64,000 nt of DNA from Coriaria nepalensis (lineage: Eukaryota > Streptophyta > Magnoliopsida > Cucurbitales > Coriariaceae). The DNA lies in assembly GCA_027186245.1 (NCBI GenBank), contig CP114497.1, positions 2,611,501 through 2,675,500 of the forward strand, given 5' to 3'. Position numbers and translations under genes: made by a program. Each line of letters starts with the position of its first letter. The first letter of the stretch is position 1. Positions 46,960 through 60,063 of the stretch are shown piece after piece. Under the pieces are notes generated by a model that saw only the letters and a program-made list of their open reading frames with translations, was not told the origin of the DNA and did no database searches.

Positions 46960-47225
46960 GTATTGGCACAGCACGACCCAACTTGGTTACGTCACATATT
47001 GTGTTGTGTCGTGCATAATATGGATTGATCCGTGTTGCATCCGTACCTAAAAATAAGGGCACGATACGATACGAACATATTAATGAGCCATAAATATGAT
47101 GTGTCGGTCAATGCCTAAAAATAAGTGCATGATACAACACAGATACAGTTACAGACTATAAATGTGCCGTATCGACCAGTAAGCCCGTGCCGTGTCGTGC
47201 TTTGCTCGGCCCGTGGGCCCGTTTA
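46960..47225. repeat. Transposon-derived repeat rich in CGTGCCGTGTCG words
   Basis: A GC-richer island in AT-rich DNA with self-similar words: CCTAAAAATAAGGGCACGAT repeats as CCTAAAAATAAGTGCATGAT, and CCGTGCCGTGTCGTGC stands near the end before GGCCCGTGGGCCCG. It is typical of dispersed plant DNA-transposon sequence. I could not assign a family. Confidence 0.4.
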
Positions 47226-47555
47226 TTTAATAATCTCATTTCTTTAAATTAGATATTCAGAAATCATACTCAATTATTACTCACTTCATAACCATATAGG
47301 CTAACATAGTAGTAGTTATGATACTCGAGTAAACATGAAATTATAAGTTGATAAGGCATTCGAGTCGCCAAGTAAACAAGAAATTATGAATATCTTAACT
47401 GCTAGTCTGTAAAATAAGTAATGATTAAATTTAATTCAAAAAAATAAAATTATTAATACATAAGAAATTAATAACATTAAAATAAATAAATTATTTTACT
47501 ATATATTATAAAATAAATAAATAAATAAATAAATAATCGTTTCAGTTGGTCTAAA

Positions 47556-49517
47556 ATGGAAGCAAAGATGCTCAAGCTGTCGTACTCGCCATCTCCGACA
47601 TCAATCGCCCCTACCTCAACTTCTGCAAAGCTTCCATTTCATCTACATCCATATCCTTACAAGACCAAGAACCCTCCTCCTTCTTCTTCTTATTCTTCTT
47701 TTTCTTCTTCAACAGGTTAGTCTTCTCCGAGTTGCATATACCTTACCCATCCATTTCTCTCTGTTAATATTTTCAACATTTCTCTGATGAAGTTTGGGGA
47801 ATTTTTGGCCAGTTTTGAGGAAGAGCACTAGAAAGGAAGAGCCAGTTATTGATGGGCTTCCGAAAGAGTTTTACGACGACGTACGGTGCTGTTTTATTTT
47901 ATTTTATATTTATTTATTTTCCTTTTTTATTCTGTTTTGTTTAACTTGTGATATGTGCCTAATTTTGACACAATATTGTTGTGAAAATCTCTTTATTTTT
48001 TGAAGGGGAAAACTTTTTTTTTGGATATAATAATAATTTGATGGAGTTTGATATCATTTTTATGCTGTTTTCTTAACATCTTATGTTCAAATTTCCTTAG
48101 TTTGTGAAGTATTGTTATTCAATTAACTGTAGTTCCCATGATTCAGGAGATGTTAAACCAACCATATCAACTTTTAAGGATTCGTTTTTGGCATTTGAGT
48201 AAAAAATTTGATAGTCTGTCTCACTGATTTGATCTATCTCTTTTCGGTTTAGGAATGGCAAGCTCATCAAAAAGAAAAGACGAGAGAGCTTCACAGATTG
48301 CGGAGGGAAGAAGATGAAGAAGAAGAACGGAAAGTTGAAGAGTATAGAGAAATCGGGGTTCGCTTAAAAGGGTATCCAGATGAAGAGGTCCGAAAAGCAC
48401 GGAAACTAATCTCGAGCTTTATCAAATCCGCCGAAGAAGTAGAGGAGGTAAGAATGATAAATGAATAATGTTTACCACCCAAAAAAGATATGGACATGTT
48501 AAGTCTATTTGTTTTGATTTCCACTTGTGTGTAGAAAATTGAAGAGGCTGCTGAAAAAGGAGAACTCACTGAACTTGTTCTAATGGTCATATGGAACCGC
48601 CTTGACCTGGCTAGACGTGATGTAAGTTCGTTCATATTTTGGCCCCTTTAATTTTCTATGACTATCTAGTCTATCTTCTTATTATTTGATTCGTTCTGGT
48701 TTGCCAGGATGAGAAGGATGCTGTTAGAAGCCTTGATTTGTTATATAGAAGGGTAGAGGTAGTATGCATCTCATTTTGATCTTATGAGATTCTTTTCCTT
48801 CAACTGAACTTTTGGTTTTACTTTGGTACATCTCTGTGGAACAATATGAAAAGACAGTCAAAACTGCTGTGTGATCTTGTAGACTGAAATTTTGAAGCGG
48901 GAGGCGAGTCATGCGATGAGACTCCTCAATGATCTTCTGAGTATGCATGATGGGTTTAATGATGAAGGGTGGCTCAAGGAATGTAGAAAACATATGATCG
49001 ATACTTTCCCTCGTGAGGATCCTTTTAGCATTCTTGTTCCTGCTGGATTTGACCTTGACAAGGTATGGTATCGATCTAATCTATCTATCCATCTGTCTCT
49101 CTATTTTAGTTAGATTATGTTGTTCCAAACTGGAATCTCACTTCGACTCTATGGGCTCAAACTGGAATCAGGGATGGTTATCGAAATGAATCTCAATTTA
49201 CAATGTTAATCACGATGATAAAGAGTAACTGGAATCTCTATTCAATTTCATATTTTTACTTCCATTCGGATGTTTTTGTGTATTAGCATGAAGGGCCATT
49301 GCGGCCATCGTTTGAAGATGATGATACCCTATTGAGGATTGACTTTATCAGAGAGATTGATGAATTGCTACAAGAGGTTCGGTCCGAGCAAAATGAAGGA
49401 AATACTTTGTCAGGGTTTGATCCAGAATCAGTCGCAAGCAGATTGAAGCATCAGGAGAAACAACAAACCATTCGCCTTGTAGAAGCTTTGCTGGATCTGG
49501 CTGTTGACCTGAAGTGA
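47556..49517 (+). CDS. PAC: PALE CRESS, chloroplast biogenesis protein
   Basis: Seven exons, 47556-47715, 47813-47880, 48253-48447, 48535-48621, 48708-48758, 48883-49062 and 49287-49517, join in frame to 323 residues. The first 50 or so residues are a Ser/Thr/Pro-rich plastid transit peptide. The mature part matches PALE CRESS: LPKEFYDDEWQAHQKEKTRE, an acidic-basic coiled coil EEDEEEERKVEEYREIG, KIEEAAEKGELTELVLMVIW, RDDEKDAVRSLDLLYRRVE, REDPFSILVPAGFD and a C-terminal EKQQTIRLVEALLDLA. PAC is needed for plastid ribosome/23S rRNA function and chloroplast and leaf development; loss gives pale seedlings. A second Met four codons in (47568) is an alternative start. The gene is convergent with the OSCA gene, 382 bp apart. 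Confidence 0.95.
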
Positions 49518-49899
49518 TAGTAAAAAACTAGCAAAGCCCGTCTTGGGCAAGTAGCTTATTCTCTATTCCATATAGAAACCGAAGTTCTATTTTTTTGACT
49601 AGACTAGAATTGGTTCTATAATGAAGAGTCAGTGTTAGAAATGTTATCTGGTTAGATGATACGTTCTATATAGAAATGTTTGCATTTATATGATACATTC
49701 TATATTGTTTCAAATGAATCAAATCTTCAAATACAAGCCTAAAAGACTACATGAAAAAGGAAGGAGGAAAAGGAAAATCTATTTACACATGGAATGATTT
49801 GTGAAATTACCACCCTATCGCTTTAACCACAAAAATAAAAATGAATATTGAGTGCATGACAAAAGGATCTATGATTCGGAAAAGGAATGATTTGAATAC
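49518..49899. other. Shared 3' region of convergent PALE CRESS and OSCA genes
   Basis: 382 bp between the two stop codons, AT-rich. It must hold both 3' UTRs and polyadenylation signals, so the transcripts may overlap. Two similar words, TAGATGATACGTTCTATATAG and ATATGATACATTCTATATTG, occur at 49652-49705. Confidence 0.5.
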
Positions 49900-52800
49900 T
49901 CACTGTGATCGTTCCTGGGGCATTTCAGACATTAAAGAACTAGCATCTGAAGGGAGTTTGCTACCCCGATGAGAGGTCCGCTTTGTCGGAACAAGAGGGT
50001 TGTTCTCTTCTTCATCAATGGCTAAAGGTCTCTCCATTTGACTTCCCTTGAAATCTGGGTGTATAAAGGCATCTTGAAGAAATGCTCTGAGGTTCAGAGT
50101 TGGCTCTGTAGCCCTTTCAAGTGTATCTTTGACCATAGCATCCTACCGAAAAGAACATTTATGTACTTGATTTCAATGAAACTGGGTTCGACCTTACTTA
50201 TAAATTTTCTCACTAACCTGTAAAGCGAACTTGGAAAAGGCTGATTCAAAACGACCCCTGCAAAATTTATGGAACCAGAACGACAAAACTGGCTGTCCAA
50301 TGAGAATGATTGGCATTGACTTGTCAGTATCTCTCATTGTGAACACGCCTATCAAAATAATCTGTCCTATACTTAATCCAATCATCACTCGTCTTAGCAC
50401 GTGGGGCCAGAAAGCTGCCCCACTCTCATATTTCTGGTCGTATACATTGATAATCTGGCAAAAGGTGAACCAACCATTATGGAGAAGTCAAATTTGCAAA
50501 GATGATATGATCAATTAAATAGAGAACTTTACCTGATGGCGGAAAACCATGTACGAAAAGGCAAAGAAGATGACGATGAAAGGAAGGAGTATGGGGGTGA
50601 CAACTGAGTACACAAACCCGAGTAAGAAGTACAACTGAATCCGGGGTTCATTTATGGCGAAGTTTAAGCAACCAGGATCCATTGCATTCCTCCTATCTTC
50701 ATCAGTCTTGACTAAGAACATATTCTTAAGATGGAATAATATCAATGGAGCTATTCTGATGATCTCTAAAGCAATTCCAGACCAACCATCCACCATTATA
50801 TAAGTAATGAAGAATGTGGCTTTCATTGGGATCGAGACACCTACAGTTCCAAGGAACCTGAAAATACAATGTTGTCTCATATCCCATGTCTTAGAAAAAG
50901 GCAAGCAAAAGTACAAATCAAAGTTTGTAACTGTCCTAATGTAATATCACCTCATAACCTGTTTACACTTGCAATAACAAGTGATTTGAATAAGAAACAA
51001 AACAAAAAAAATCCCGGAACAGAATTATAAAGTGTCATACCCCTTGGACGGCTCATTGATGAACCTCTTAAGCTGTTGTAATGCTGTTCCAGTTACAACG
51101 CTTCCAAGAAATACATTGACCAGTATAAAGAAATAATACTTCTCAGCTGATCTTCTTTCTAAAGCAGAAAGAGATGTAAAACCTTCAATCTTGGACATAG
51201 TCATGAGTATCGTTGGAAGTAGAATAAGGAAAATCTTTAGCGCAATGCCAGGAAGAAATCCTTGGATAACTGACTTTATGGCCTTCCTGCAGTAAACGTT
51301 CCCGGTATTTGAAACTTAAACTGATAGGTCATTTCCAATACTATTAAAATGAACAATCAGATTCAAAAAATTTCTCCTCTGCAGATCAGCCAGACTGCAG
51401 CACTACATATGTTGCCATATGTATTTAACATGGTCACATATTTATAAGATATATATGTATATATATAAACGACAGAAAGGAAGGAATCCATTACTTCTGA
51501 ATTATTGGCTTCAAGAAAGGAAAAACCTTCTGGATGCCCTCGATGTTGGCTAAAGATTGAACAAACGCTATGGGTATCATAAAGAAGAACGTGAGGGTGA
51601 ACATGGAAATAGCCATGAGCAGTTTTCGAACAGCAAGTTCTACGTATGGAATTGCAAGATTGTTCCAGTTGATGTCTCGTGGCTCTGGGGCCCATTCAGT
51701 CAACCATATTGTAGGGTTACAGCACTGTTGGGTCTGGGCACATACAGCTGCACCCCATCGAGTTTTGAACGAAACAAATGCAGCTGGAATTACGGCTTTA
51801 GGATCACTTAAAACCCTTTGTCTTTCTACAGCTTCCTGCATGAAAATTAATATTACAAGGCATCTAGACTTGGCAGGAAGAAAGGTTTATTTGCATAAAT
51901 ACTACCTGTCTTGTAGATGAGGGTCATATGGAAAAAAAGAAAGGTTATAAATTGAAATAAATAGGAAAATCATACGTTTGACCTAGGAAAAAGACAAAAA
52001 CCTTGTTGAAAAGAAAAAAAGAGCATGGTAACAGTTAATGCTTTTAGAATGACATGTCGTATGTACAGCACAGAAGCACATGCTATGTCTACTCACTTCT
52101 TTGCATGTCTTCTCGATCTCAACTGTATAATAGTCAATTGCATCCACTTTCTTTCCCCAAAGCCCTAGGAAACCTGTCTATATATATAAGATATGAGATG
52201 ATGAGTAGAAGAGTAGAAGAGTGGAATCTCTATGAATTAAACAAATTTTACTGCATACAAGTTGAATAGCATTGTTGAAAAGAAAGTTGTGTAGAAAAAA
52301 CATAATTTGGAAGTTAACTTCGGAGAGAAAGATACCTTCGTGGTTGGTTTCTTAGTTGGATTTCTCTCGTACTTATTTTGGTAATAGACAAGCCAATTTT
52401 TTATACTCTTCTTGTCGTTAACCAGTTTTGCTAGGTGATTTGTATGATATACAAGCTACAGAATGGAGAAAAAATAAATTAAGATAAAGCTACAATAAAC
52501 ATGACTTTTTTTACTCCTATCATGATCTTACTCACCTGCTTCAGTAATACTTTAAAAGCCAGAAGAGTTATGATCATGACATCTATTACTTACTATTACC
52601 AAAACTTTCACAAGTTTAAATTATTTTCCTTCAAAAGCTAGTAACTGTACAGACAATATATGTAAGTCTATCAGCAGATAAAGCTAAACTTTCATACCTG
52701 ATGTGTCAGATAGTGATCTGGATGATTAACACAAAAGAAATGTTCAATGTGCTCACTGACCGATTCATGAGCATCAGGGGGGACATTTCTCAAAAGAACC

Positions 52801-54188
52801 TACAAAAGGGTAGATGGTGATAGAAATGGTGATCTACTTGAGAGAATTGTGTGATTAACACTCATAGGAAGGCACATAAGCAATTTAAAGAATTGATTTG
52901 TACTTCATACTTTATGATAGGAAACTTAAAAGGCTTAAAAAATAAATACTTTTTGTTGAAGGAATTAAGCAGAGAAAATGAAGCCTTTTATCTAGAATAT
53001 CTGATGAATTAATAGAGGAAACAAGAAAGATTCTAAGCCGAATACATTGGCTGTATATATGTACGTATTAAGAAACTCACTGTGAACTGATTTGGATGGC
53101 GTTTTTCAGATGCCAGAAATCGCACCCTCATATTAGCTATATTCTTGTATTCAATGTATAAAACGTAGTATGTCCAAAATGAAAAGATGTAAGACATCAC
53201 CAGATGTCCCCAAAACCTGGAAGAAAATTAAGAAGGAAGGTAACATGAATAGCAGAAAACACAAAAATAGTGCGACAATTTTGGATCAGGTATTATTTTG
53301 CTATACACAATAAGTAACTAAGAAAATCAAATAGATGCTAATTCTCAGTGTCTAGTAAGAGTTCCTGGGTAAAGATCAAACGAAGTTAGATCATTTTTTT
53401 AAGACTCTGTAACAGCTAATTCCAACACTTTCAACACCTTGGTCACACCTGTCAACTCGGTTTTCATGTAGAAGTGGAAAATTAGCATTTCTGACCGTTG
53501 ATCAGTCAAAATTGAAAATATATTAAAAACATAAGTTTGACTTTGCAAGCAAGATGGCTGCTATACTCTTAAAGCCCAAAAGAATGAAACAGAACAGTAA
53601 AAGCTCCACAGGAGGTAAGAAGAAACAAAAACCTTTTTGATCCTCGTTGAATATTGGATATTGAGAGTTTGTCAATATCATTGAAACTTAAATTCTTAGC
53701 ATGCACCAAGGTATCTCCCGTCCAATTGAGAGGCACCAAAACCATGAGAGCAAGTAATGTTATTGGGACAAATATCTTCAAACTGCATGTTAGTACATGT
53801 AATCATATTAGACTGTTGCTAAGCATTTTGACCTCATGCAGTCAATTTATGGAACTTTAATTTTATAAACTCACCCAAGAACATAAATCCGTATGTAGAC
53901 AGCAGAATCAAGTCCTGCATGATCAATGAGCTCAGGTTCCGGCATCTTTAGGGCTGCTGGCATCCAATTCAAAAACTTTAAGTAGGTGCTACAGTCCAAG
54001 TTTATAAAGTTGATCACGGTTGATCCAGAGTATCTTGGGCTGCTTCTTAAATCCTTAAGATACCATTTGGGAAAATATACTCTATCATTGATAGGTTGAA
54101 GCCGCAATATTGCAAAGGCCACAAGAAATGCAAATGCAGACAAAATGTTAATAGCTGCTGAAACTAATATATCTTGAAGACTAGCCAT
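49900..54188 (-). CDS. OSCA/CSC1-like hyperosmolality-gated calcium-permeable channel
   Basis: Eleven minus-strand exons, 53875-54188, 53633-53782, 53081-53216, 52698-52799, 52336-52455, 52097-52177, 51495-51835, 51041-51286, 50533-50857, 50218-50454 and 49900-50142, join in frame to 764 residues, the size of OSCA1-clade channels. An N-terminal TM (MASLQDILVSAAINILSAFA) and two further TMs come first. A cytosolic loop with VLLRNVPPD and the TGFLGLWGKKVDAIDYY block follows. The DUF221/RSN1_7TM pore domain has EPRDINWNNLAIPYVELAVR, FINEPSKGFLGTVG, MVDGWSGIALEI and PRIQLYFLLGFVYSVVTPIL. A hydrophilic tail ends it. These channels pass calcium and other cations on osmotic or mechanical stress. The donor of exon 8 changes the usual Arg to Gly (SKGFLG). 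Start is the first Met ahead of the TM. Confidence 0.93.
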
Positions 54189-56869
54189 TTCTTTACTTGA
54201 TTATGATCTCCTGAAATAAAAGCATGAGATGGTGAGAAACAATTCTAGTTCTGACAACTAGTCATTAGTAATATAAGATGTTTACTCTGCCAATAGCCCT
54301 CATGAGAACTAGGTTTTCCTATGGAATTTTCATTTCTACCATCACATAATTAATTTTTCTGGCCTGTTTATAGAATTCTGGCATGGTTCTAAGACTTCTT
54401 CTAGTTAAAGTCAATCAGCTTATTTAAATAGTTATAGTGTCAAGCTCTGGCCATACTGGATTAAATAACAAACTTTCAGATATTACTGTAACAATTGTCA
54501 ATGGAGATTGATATTATAGATAAGCATATAGCAAGATTAGATACCCTTGCAACAGTTCTAGGAGATATCCACCCGGATCATTGTAACTTGTAAGGTTCTA
54601 TAATTTGCATGGTCGTTAACCTGCTGCAAAATTATGTCAGACTATTAGCGGCCTTGCTAACGCAACAATTCAAACAACATGTAACATGTAAGACGTTCAC
54701 ATTCTTGTCAGCATTTTTACAGCAATGTAGGTATAGACATCTTCTGCATATCAAATGTGTCAGAAGAATGGAATCGCTTATTGAACAATTATATAGATTT
54801 TGAAATGGTAATTCGTAATGATGATCCCTAATCTAAGCTTGTTGAATTTCATTTGATTCACATTTCAATTTCCTTACCGATACCTAATTCACAGAGAATT
54901 CAAGCAAGAACATAAAATGAATTAAGTGAATAAAATCATCATGATAAAAGGCCTCCTCCTCTCTGAACAACTGATCATTCTCGCCTCAACCAAGAAATAA
55001 GAAACGCAAATATTTACAGATTCCAAAAATAAACGCCAAAAAAAGGACATACGGTGTTTCCAAATCGTTTGGTTTATAAGAAGAAGAGAGATGAAAGAAA
55101 AAAAAAACGAAATGGCGACTTCAGAATCCAGCACCTTCATGCCATTTACAAGACATTGCCTCTTGACCTAAACTACTTTCCTCTGGCAGAAACTTTCCTA
55201 CAGATGTCAAAACAACCAATGAATCAAATTTCATTACCTTGCGACATTTTCTCGGCAACCAAACAGAAAATGTTTTATCGCAAAGAAAATGTAAGGGGAA
55301 AATGGAGGGAGAAGAGCCGAAAAATCACCTCAGCATCGGTTATTGGAATGCAGAATGGAAGCTTGAAGGAATCAAACCGTAAGAAAACGAATATATTTTC
55401 GGAGCGGAGAATTGGAGTGAGAGAGAGAGAGAGAGAGAGGTCCGATTTCGCCAACGAGCTCCGAAGAGTGAGTGTGATTTGGTTTCGGTAAACTCGCGCC
55501 TTTCTAATACCGTTATATATGCGACAAATATTTCGAGTTTTTTTGCTTATTACCAAATTACCCTTGTTTATTTTGTTATTAATATTAATATTATTCATTT
55601 ATTTATTTATTTTTATAGAAAAATTAATTAATGACATATCATATTATATATATATATATATAATAAAAATTGTGATTAGGCTTATAATTGGTGATATAAC
55701 ATGCGACATATTCAAAATTCCTTACACAAAATATATGTCAAATTCTTACAAAACCTTCCTAAAGTATCATTTTTCAAATAAATTTTGGTACTACATGAAT
55801 GGAAAGGCAAATAATTGCATGCGTTCTCAAACCCCCGATTCAAACAGTACCCCATTCTAATGTGCTTGATCCATGCAAGTAAATGTCTCATTATTATAAA
55901 ATGCAAAGAAAATACAGAATATACACGCACGTTTGACGGAAAAAAAAATACATGCACGTGCATATAAATATACATATATATATATATATATTAAAATTTT
56001 AAAATAATAATAAATATATACGAAATTATTAATTTCTCAAAAATATACAATAAATTTTAAGAATTTTAAAAAATTAAATAAAAACTTTGTCATTCTTATT
56101 TCACTTTAGTGCGCAAAATAAAGAAGGATTAACGTTTAGACTTCTCGATTGTTCAAAATTAAATGTATTAATGGCATTTGTCATTCTTATGTGATTGAGT
56201 ATATGATCTAATAGGTAAAAGTTAAATAAGATTTGATCTGATTTGTGTAGGATCAATCAGAGTTTAGGAATATTTCATTATTTTTTAATATTTAAAATTA
56301 TAATTTATTTATATTTTAAATATGAAGATTGTGAAATTTTATTTAAATTTTATGGATCAAATTTTTGACATAAATTGAAATTCAAACCCGGAAAGATGGA
56401 AACAAATTATCATTTATGTAAACTATTTTAGGTTATTTATTCTATTTTTTTCATAATAATTATTAAAGTTACATGATGTACTTTAATTGCTTATAACGAA
56501 TTACATTAAACTTTATAAAAAATTTCGGGCATCATAACGACTAAATTACGTCTACGTACTATTTAAAATTTATCTGCAAAAAGTATACAAATTACAATCA
56601 CAAATTTATAGCAATATAGTTAAAAAAATATTGCTATTATTCGATGAATAAGTCATGAGTTGATGAATAAGTTATGGAAGAATGAAGAACTGAGGCTTAG
56701 GAAGAAGACCCACTAGCGGGCTGAGGAGGGTCCATGACAAGGCGACGAGCAAAGTTGACAAATCACCTGAAAAAATGAGAAGGAGGGTCAAAATATAAGC
56801 ATTGTGTCTACTAAATTGGGAATATTTAGCCAAACATTTTTAGATCAAGCAACATCATCCAAATGATAA

Positions 56870-57000
56870 TAATAATGATGATTCGCCTCAACATGTTGTT
56901 GAGACGATTTATTATTAATTAAAAAATAATAATAATAATAATGATTCACCGCAACATACGCTGAGGCGAATTCACGTTTACCTCATCAACATGCTGAGGT
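56870..57000. repeat. Cluster of short inverted repeats around CCTCAACATG
   Basis: Three related hairpin-like units: GCCTCAACATGTTGTTGAG near 56886, GCAACATACGCTGAGGCG near 56952 and CCTCATCAACATGCTGAGG near 56981. They are separated by AAT microsatellite tracts. Confidence 0.5.
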
Positions 57001-57362
57001 TATTCATCAAAAAAATCGATATATAAATAAATAAATAAAAATAAACGGGTCAAGAAACTACCTCATACCGAATCGAGTCTGAATGATGAGAAAAAAGTCG
57101 GATGGAAGAGCCTTTAAGAAGGATGATGAACCTTCAAAGAGAGCCTTCAAAACTGATAAGGAAAAAATCCTTAATAGAAGAAGGGAAATAAGGAGAAAAT
57201 GAAAAAATGAAAGCAGTTTTTCTTCAAAAAGTGAAATGGTGAAAATTAAAGAGGGTGATTATGTGTATTTATACTTTCTGTCCTCTAATATCAATCATTG
57301 AGAAAGCTCTATCCCAAATGAATTCTAAGTTGATCAACTTGCAAGGACACGAACAAAAATTC

Positions 57363-57843
57363 TGTCACAACCCGATGCAATATCGACTTGTGCTAAAAGG
57401 CTAAATGATGGGGTAAAAAATATCTATTGAAATATTTACAAAAATACTACTTCCAATACCCTTCAAGGAGTATTTACAATAAAGCCACTCCAATGAAAAC
57501 TTAAGTTCATATTGCAACTGAAGTGGCCTATAAGCTCAAAAGCGAGATCAAACTCATCGACTATAAAGTCCAACACTCACCATCCTATAGGGGTTGCTAA
57601 GACATCGCCTAAGGGGCTCAAAATATGATGGATCCAATGCCATCTCGTGAGAGAAGATATGACCCATTCTATGTCAAGAATCTACCCCCAAATCAAGCGA
57701 AATCTTTGTGAATCTTATCAAATTAAGAGAGATCTTTTCAAATTTTCTTAAAACAAGAGTTCTACTTCAATAAAACTCTATCAGGTGAACTCTATAAATA
57801 TGCCCTCCACAAGACACCTAAGGTACAAGCTTGAATGCTTACA
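57363..57843. repeat. Possible solo LTR
   Basis: 481 bp starting TGTCACAACCCG and ending ATGCTTACA, which fits the TGT...ACA rule. A TATA-like CTATAAATATG at about 57792 lies near the right end, as in plant gypsy LTRs. No clear 5 bp target duplication, so the boundaries are tentative. Confidence 0.35.
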
Positions 57844-59029
57844 ATTTAAAATTATTTTTATTATTAATTATCTTAAATATATTACTTATTTAAACATCAT
57901 AAGAGTTCGTAGATGGTAACTTCTCATTATTTTATGTTTCTTTCGTCTTATAGATGCAACTAGTGAATATTCTGCTACGGCCAATTTTGGCATCAACGGT
58001 TTGTTAATATATATTATATGTGAAAATTCAACTATTGAAGATAATCTCTAATTTTTGTTTATTAATATACATTATGGTGATATTTTTATATTTTTTTTGT
58101 TAATATATTATATGTCTAAATATTTATTATTAACATGAATATTTAGAAAATACTGATATTATTCATGTTTTATTTTTCTAATTGAAGCATTTTACAACGT
58201 GAGTTTTAAAAAATAAATAAATAATACATATCTAATCTTATATTTAAGAATTATAATATGCTACAATCCTTAGATTTCATCATCTAAATTACGACGTATA
58301 TATATATAGTAAATATAAATTCTTCCATATTATCATGTATCTATCTATAAATAAATATATCAAGTAAAATTGACAATTTTTTTTTCTTTTTTTTTTCTCT
58401 AAAGAATGGATAATAATGCTCAAGTAAATACTTATGGTTATAACTTTCTCATTCTTATTTTTCCATGCAATTATGAAATGGAAAGTAAATGTGTTGTTAC
58501 TAATAAATAATTAATTTATTCCTATAATTATAAAATAAAATAAATAATAATCTATGGAGTTTCCCACCTTTTATTATCTATTTACTTTCTTTATTCTTCA
58601 TTTGCTTTTTAATTGAAATTGAAATCAAACTAGTCAATCACATTAGAGTCAATTATCGTAATTTATTATTTAATTCATATGATTTAGCTTATAAATCTTC
58701 CTCCTATTCTTCCTATTGGAATATTTTTATAAAATATTAATTTATGGTAAATTGAATATATATTAATATAATAATATATATATATAAAAAAAACCCTAAT
58801 ACTATAATTACATATTATTTAATTTATTTAAAATGACACATTATTATATCAATATTAATGAATTTAAATATACCGGATAATTATACGTAGCAAGAAGTAC
58901 AACGAATAGCTGGTTTATAACATAGTTTACTCTTTATGATCAAGTTTTCATACAATTTACTTTTCAAAGAAATTTGAATGATAAACATTAAAAAAAAAAA
59001 AAAAACATGTTATTGATCGGCATAGTAGT

Positions 59030-59554
59030 TTATTGATTATTCTCTGTCGTTGAATATGAATATTGAAGATCAGCAAGAAGCAAATCGTTGGCCTTCAACT
59101 TATCCTCCTGCGTCAATTTCCCGTCATTACTTTTCAAATATCGGAACGGCTGCTCCAGAAATTTGTTCACAATCTCTCGGCTCATACGATCCACCAACAT
59201 ACGAATCTCCTCGTTCGACACGGCTTCTCCTTTAAGCTTGTCTCTGAACTTCTTGATCTCGCATTCTCTAATCATCTCCACCGTCACCTCCAATCGCTGC
59301 AAAACCTTATCTTCCGCTCGATCTACGGCGTTATCGAGCTTGTTCGGATCGAGAGAAACTTCTCGAGGAAACGTTGGAGTGTTGAAGTAGTTACGGCCAG
59401 GGATCTGCTGCGTCAAATTTCGGGGTCGGATAGTGCTTGTATCGGTGGCCAAGGCCGCGCCCGCCATACAGTGGAGGTTTCTGCTTTTACGGTAGCTGGC
59501 GCAAATACGCGGCGGAAGGATCTTGACGGAGATCGACATCGGTAGAACAGCCAT
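59030..59554 (-). CDS. Small plastid-targeted protein resembling the glutamyl-tRNA reductase dimerisation tail
   Basis: Intronless frame of 174 residues. Residues 1-40 are basic and Ser-rich without acidic residues (SISVKILPPRICASYRKSR), as in a chloroplast transit peptide. The mature part is a long charged helix region (LDNAVDRAEDKVLQRLEVT, MIRECEIKKFRDKLKG) ending in DRMSREIVNKFLEQPFRYLK. That block resembles the C-terminal dimerisation helix of glutamyl-tRNA reductase, where the pattern is SRGIVNKLLHGPM-HL. The catalytic and NADPH domains of the reductase are absent, and the length is far below the roughly 540 residues of the enzyme. Role unknown; a regulator or partner of tetrapyrrole synthesis is only one idea. 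A second Met (MSI) six codons in is an alternative start. Confidence 0.75.
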   Translation of the reverse strand: MAVLPMSISVKILPPRICASYRKSRNLHCMAGAALATDTSTIRPRNLTQQIPGRNYFNTPTFPREVSLDPNKLDNAVDRAEDKVLQRLEVTVEMIRECEIKKFRDKLKGEAVSNEEIRMLVDRMSREIVNKFLEQPFRYLKSNDGKLTQEDKLKANDLLLADLQYSYSTTENNQ

Positions 59555-60010
59555 GAAGCTTTGCGTTTGTTGATGTTTTTTCTTCGTTTGATCCGAATCC
59601 TGGTCGTGTAAATTGGTCGAGAAAGAATAAATATCGTCTTATTAGTTCCCTGCGTGTGACAACCAGTGAACCTTTATAGTACTGTACTACTATTTTAGGG
59701 AACTCTGGTCTAAATAGGACTTTGTTTTTACGCGTAAATCTTTTTGAATGAAGAGTGAGATTTAACCTTTTGAACGTTTCAATCTGCAATTGAAATTATG
59801 GATCTGAATTGGGCTTACATGTAATGTGTTTTGAGAAGTAATAGGCTTCTTATTGGGGTACAAGCCCAGTCAAGTTGGTTGATTCTAAGGCCCGATGTTA
59901 ATATAGAGATCTGATTATTTTCAATAAAAAAGAAGGCCCAAACTTTGAGAAACTTGAGTTTACTGAGTGCGATATAAGTTATTTATTTTAATATTAACAA
60001 ATATATAGTG

Positions 60011-60063
<53 letters not shown>

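Larger units (their letters stand above)
42746..47555. other. Intergenic repeat-rich region
   Basis: No gene recognised over 4.8 kb. 43500-44230 is extremely AT-rich. 44260-45800 is of normal composition without open frames and looks like non-coding transposon interior. Direct repeats, a minisatellite and dispersed short duplications inside it are listed separately. An AAAT/AAATA microsatellite lies just before the PALE CRESS gene (47510-47535). Confidence 0.5.
54189..59029. other. Large AT-rich intergenic region
   Basis: The first 1.3 kb is upstream of the OSCA gene and may hold a 5' UTR exon; GA-rich tracts at 55420-55440 are typical of promoters or leaders. 55500-56640 is very AT-rich with TA microsatellites (55646-55663, 55974-55990). 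56640-57850 has transposon-like sequence, listed separately. 57850-59000 is AT-rich and empty. I see no gene. Confidence 0.45.

Noticed and set aside
51557..51920. Two plus-strand frames of 84 and 116 codons
   Set aside because: Antisense shadows of OSCA exon 7.
59050..59545. Plus-strand frames up to 160 codons
   Set aside because: Antisense to the plastid protein gene, whose transit peptide and GluTR-like block are on the minus strand.
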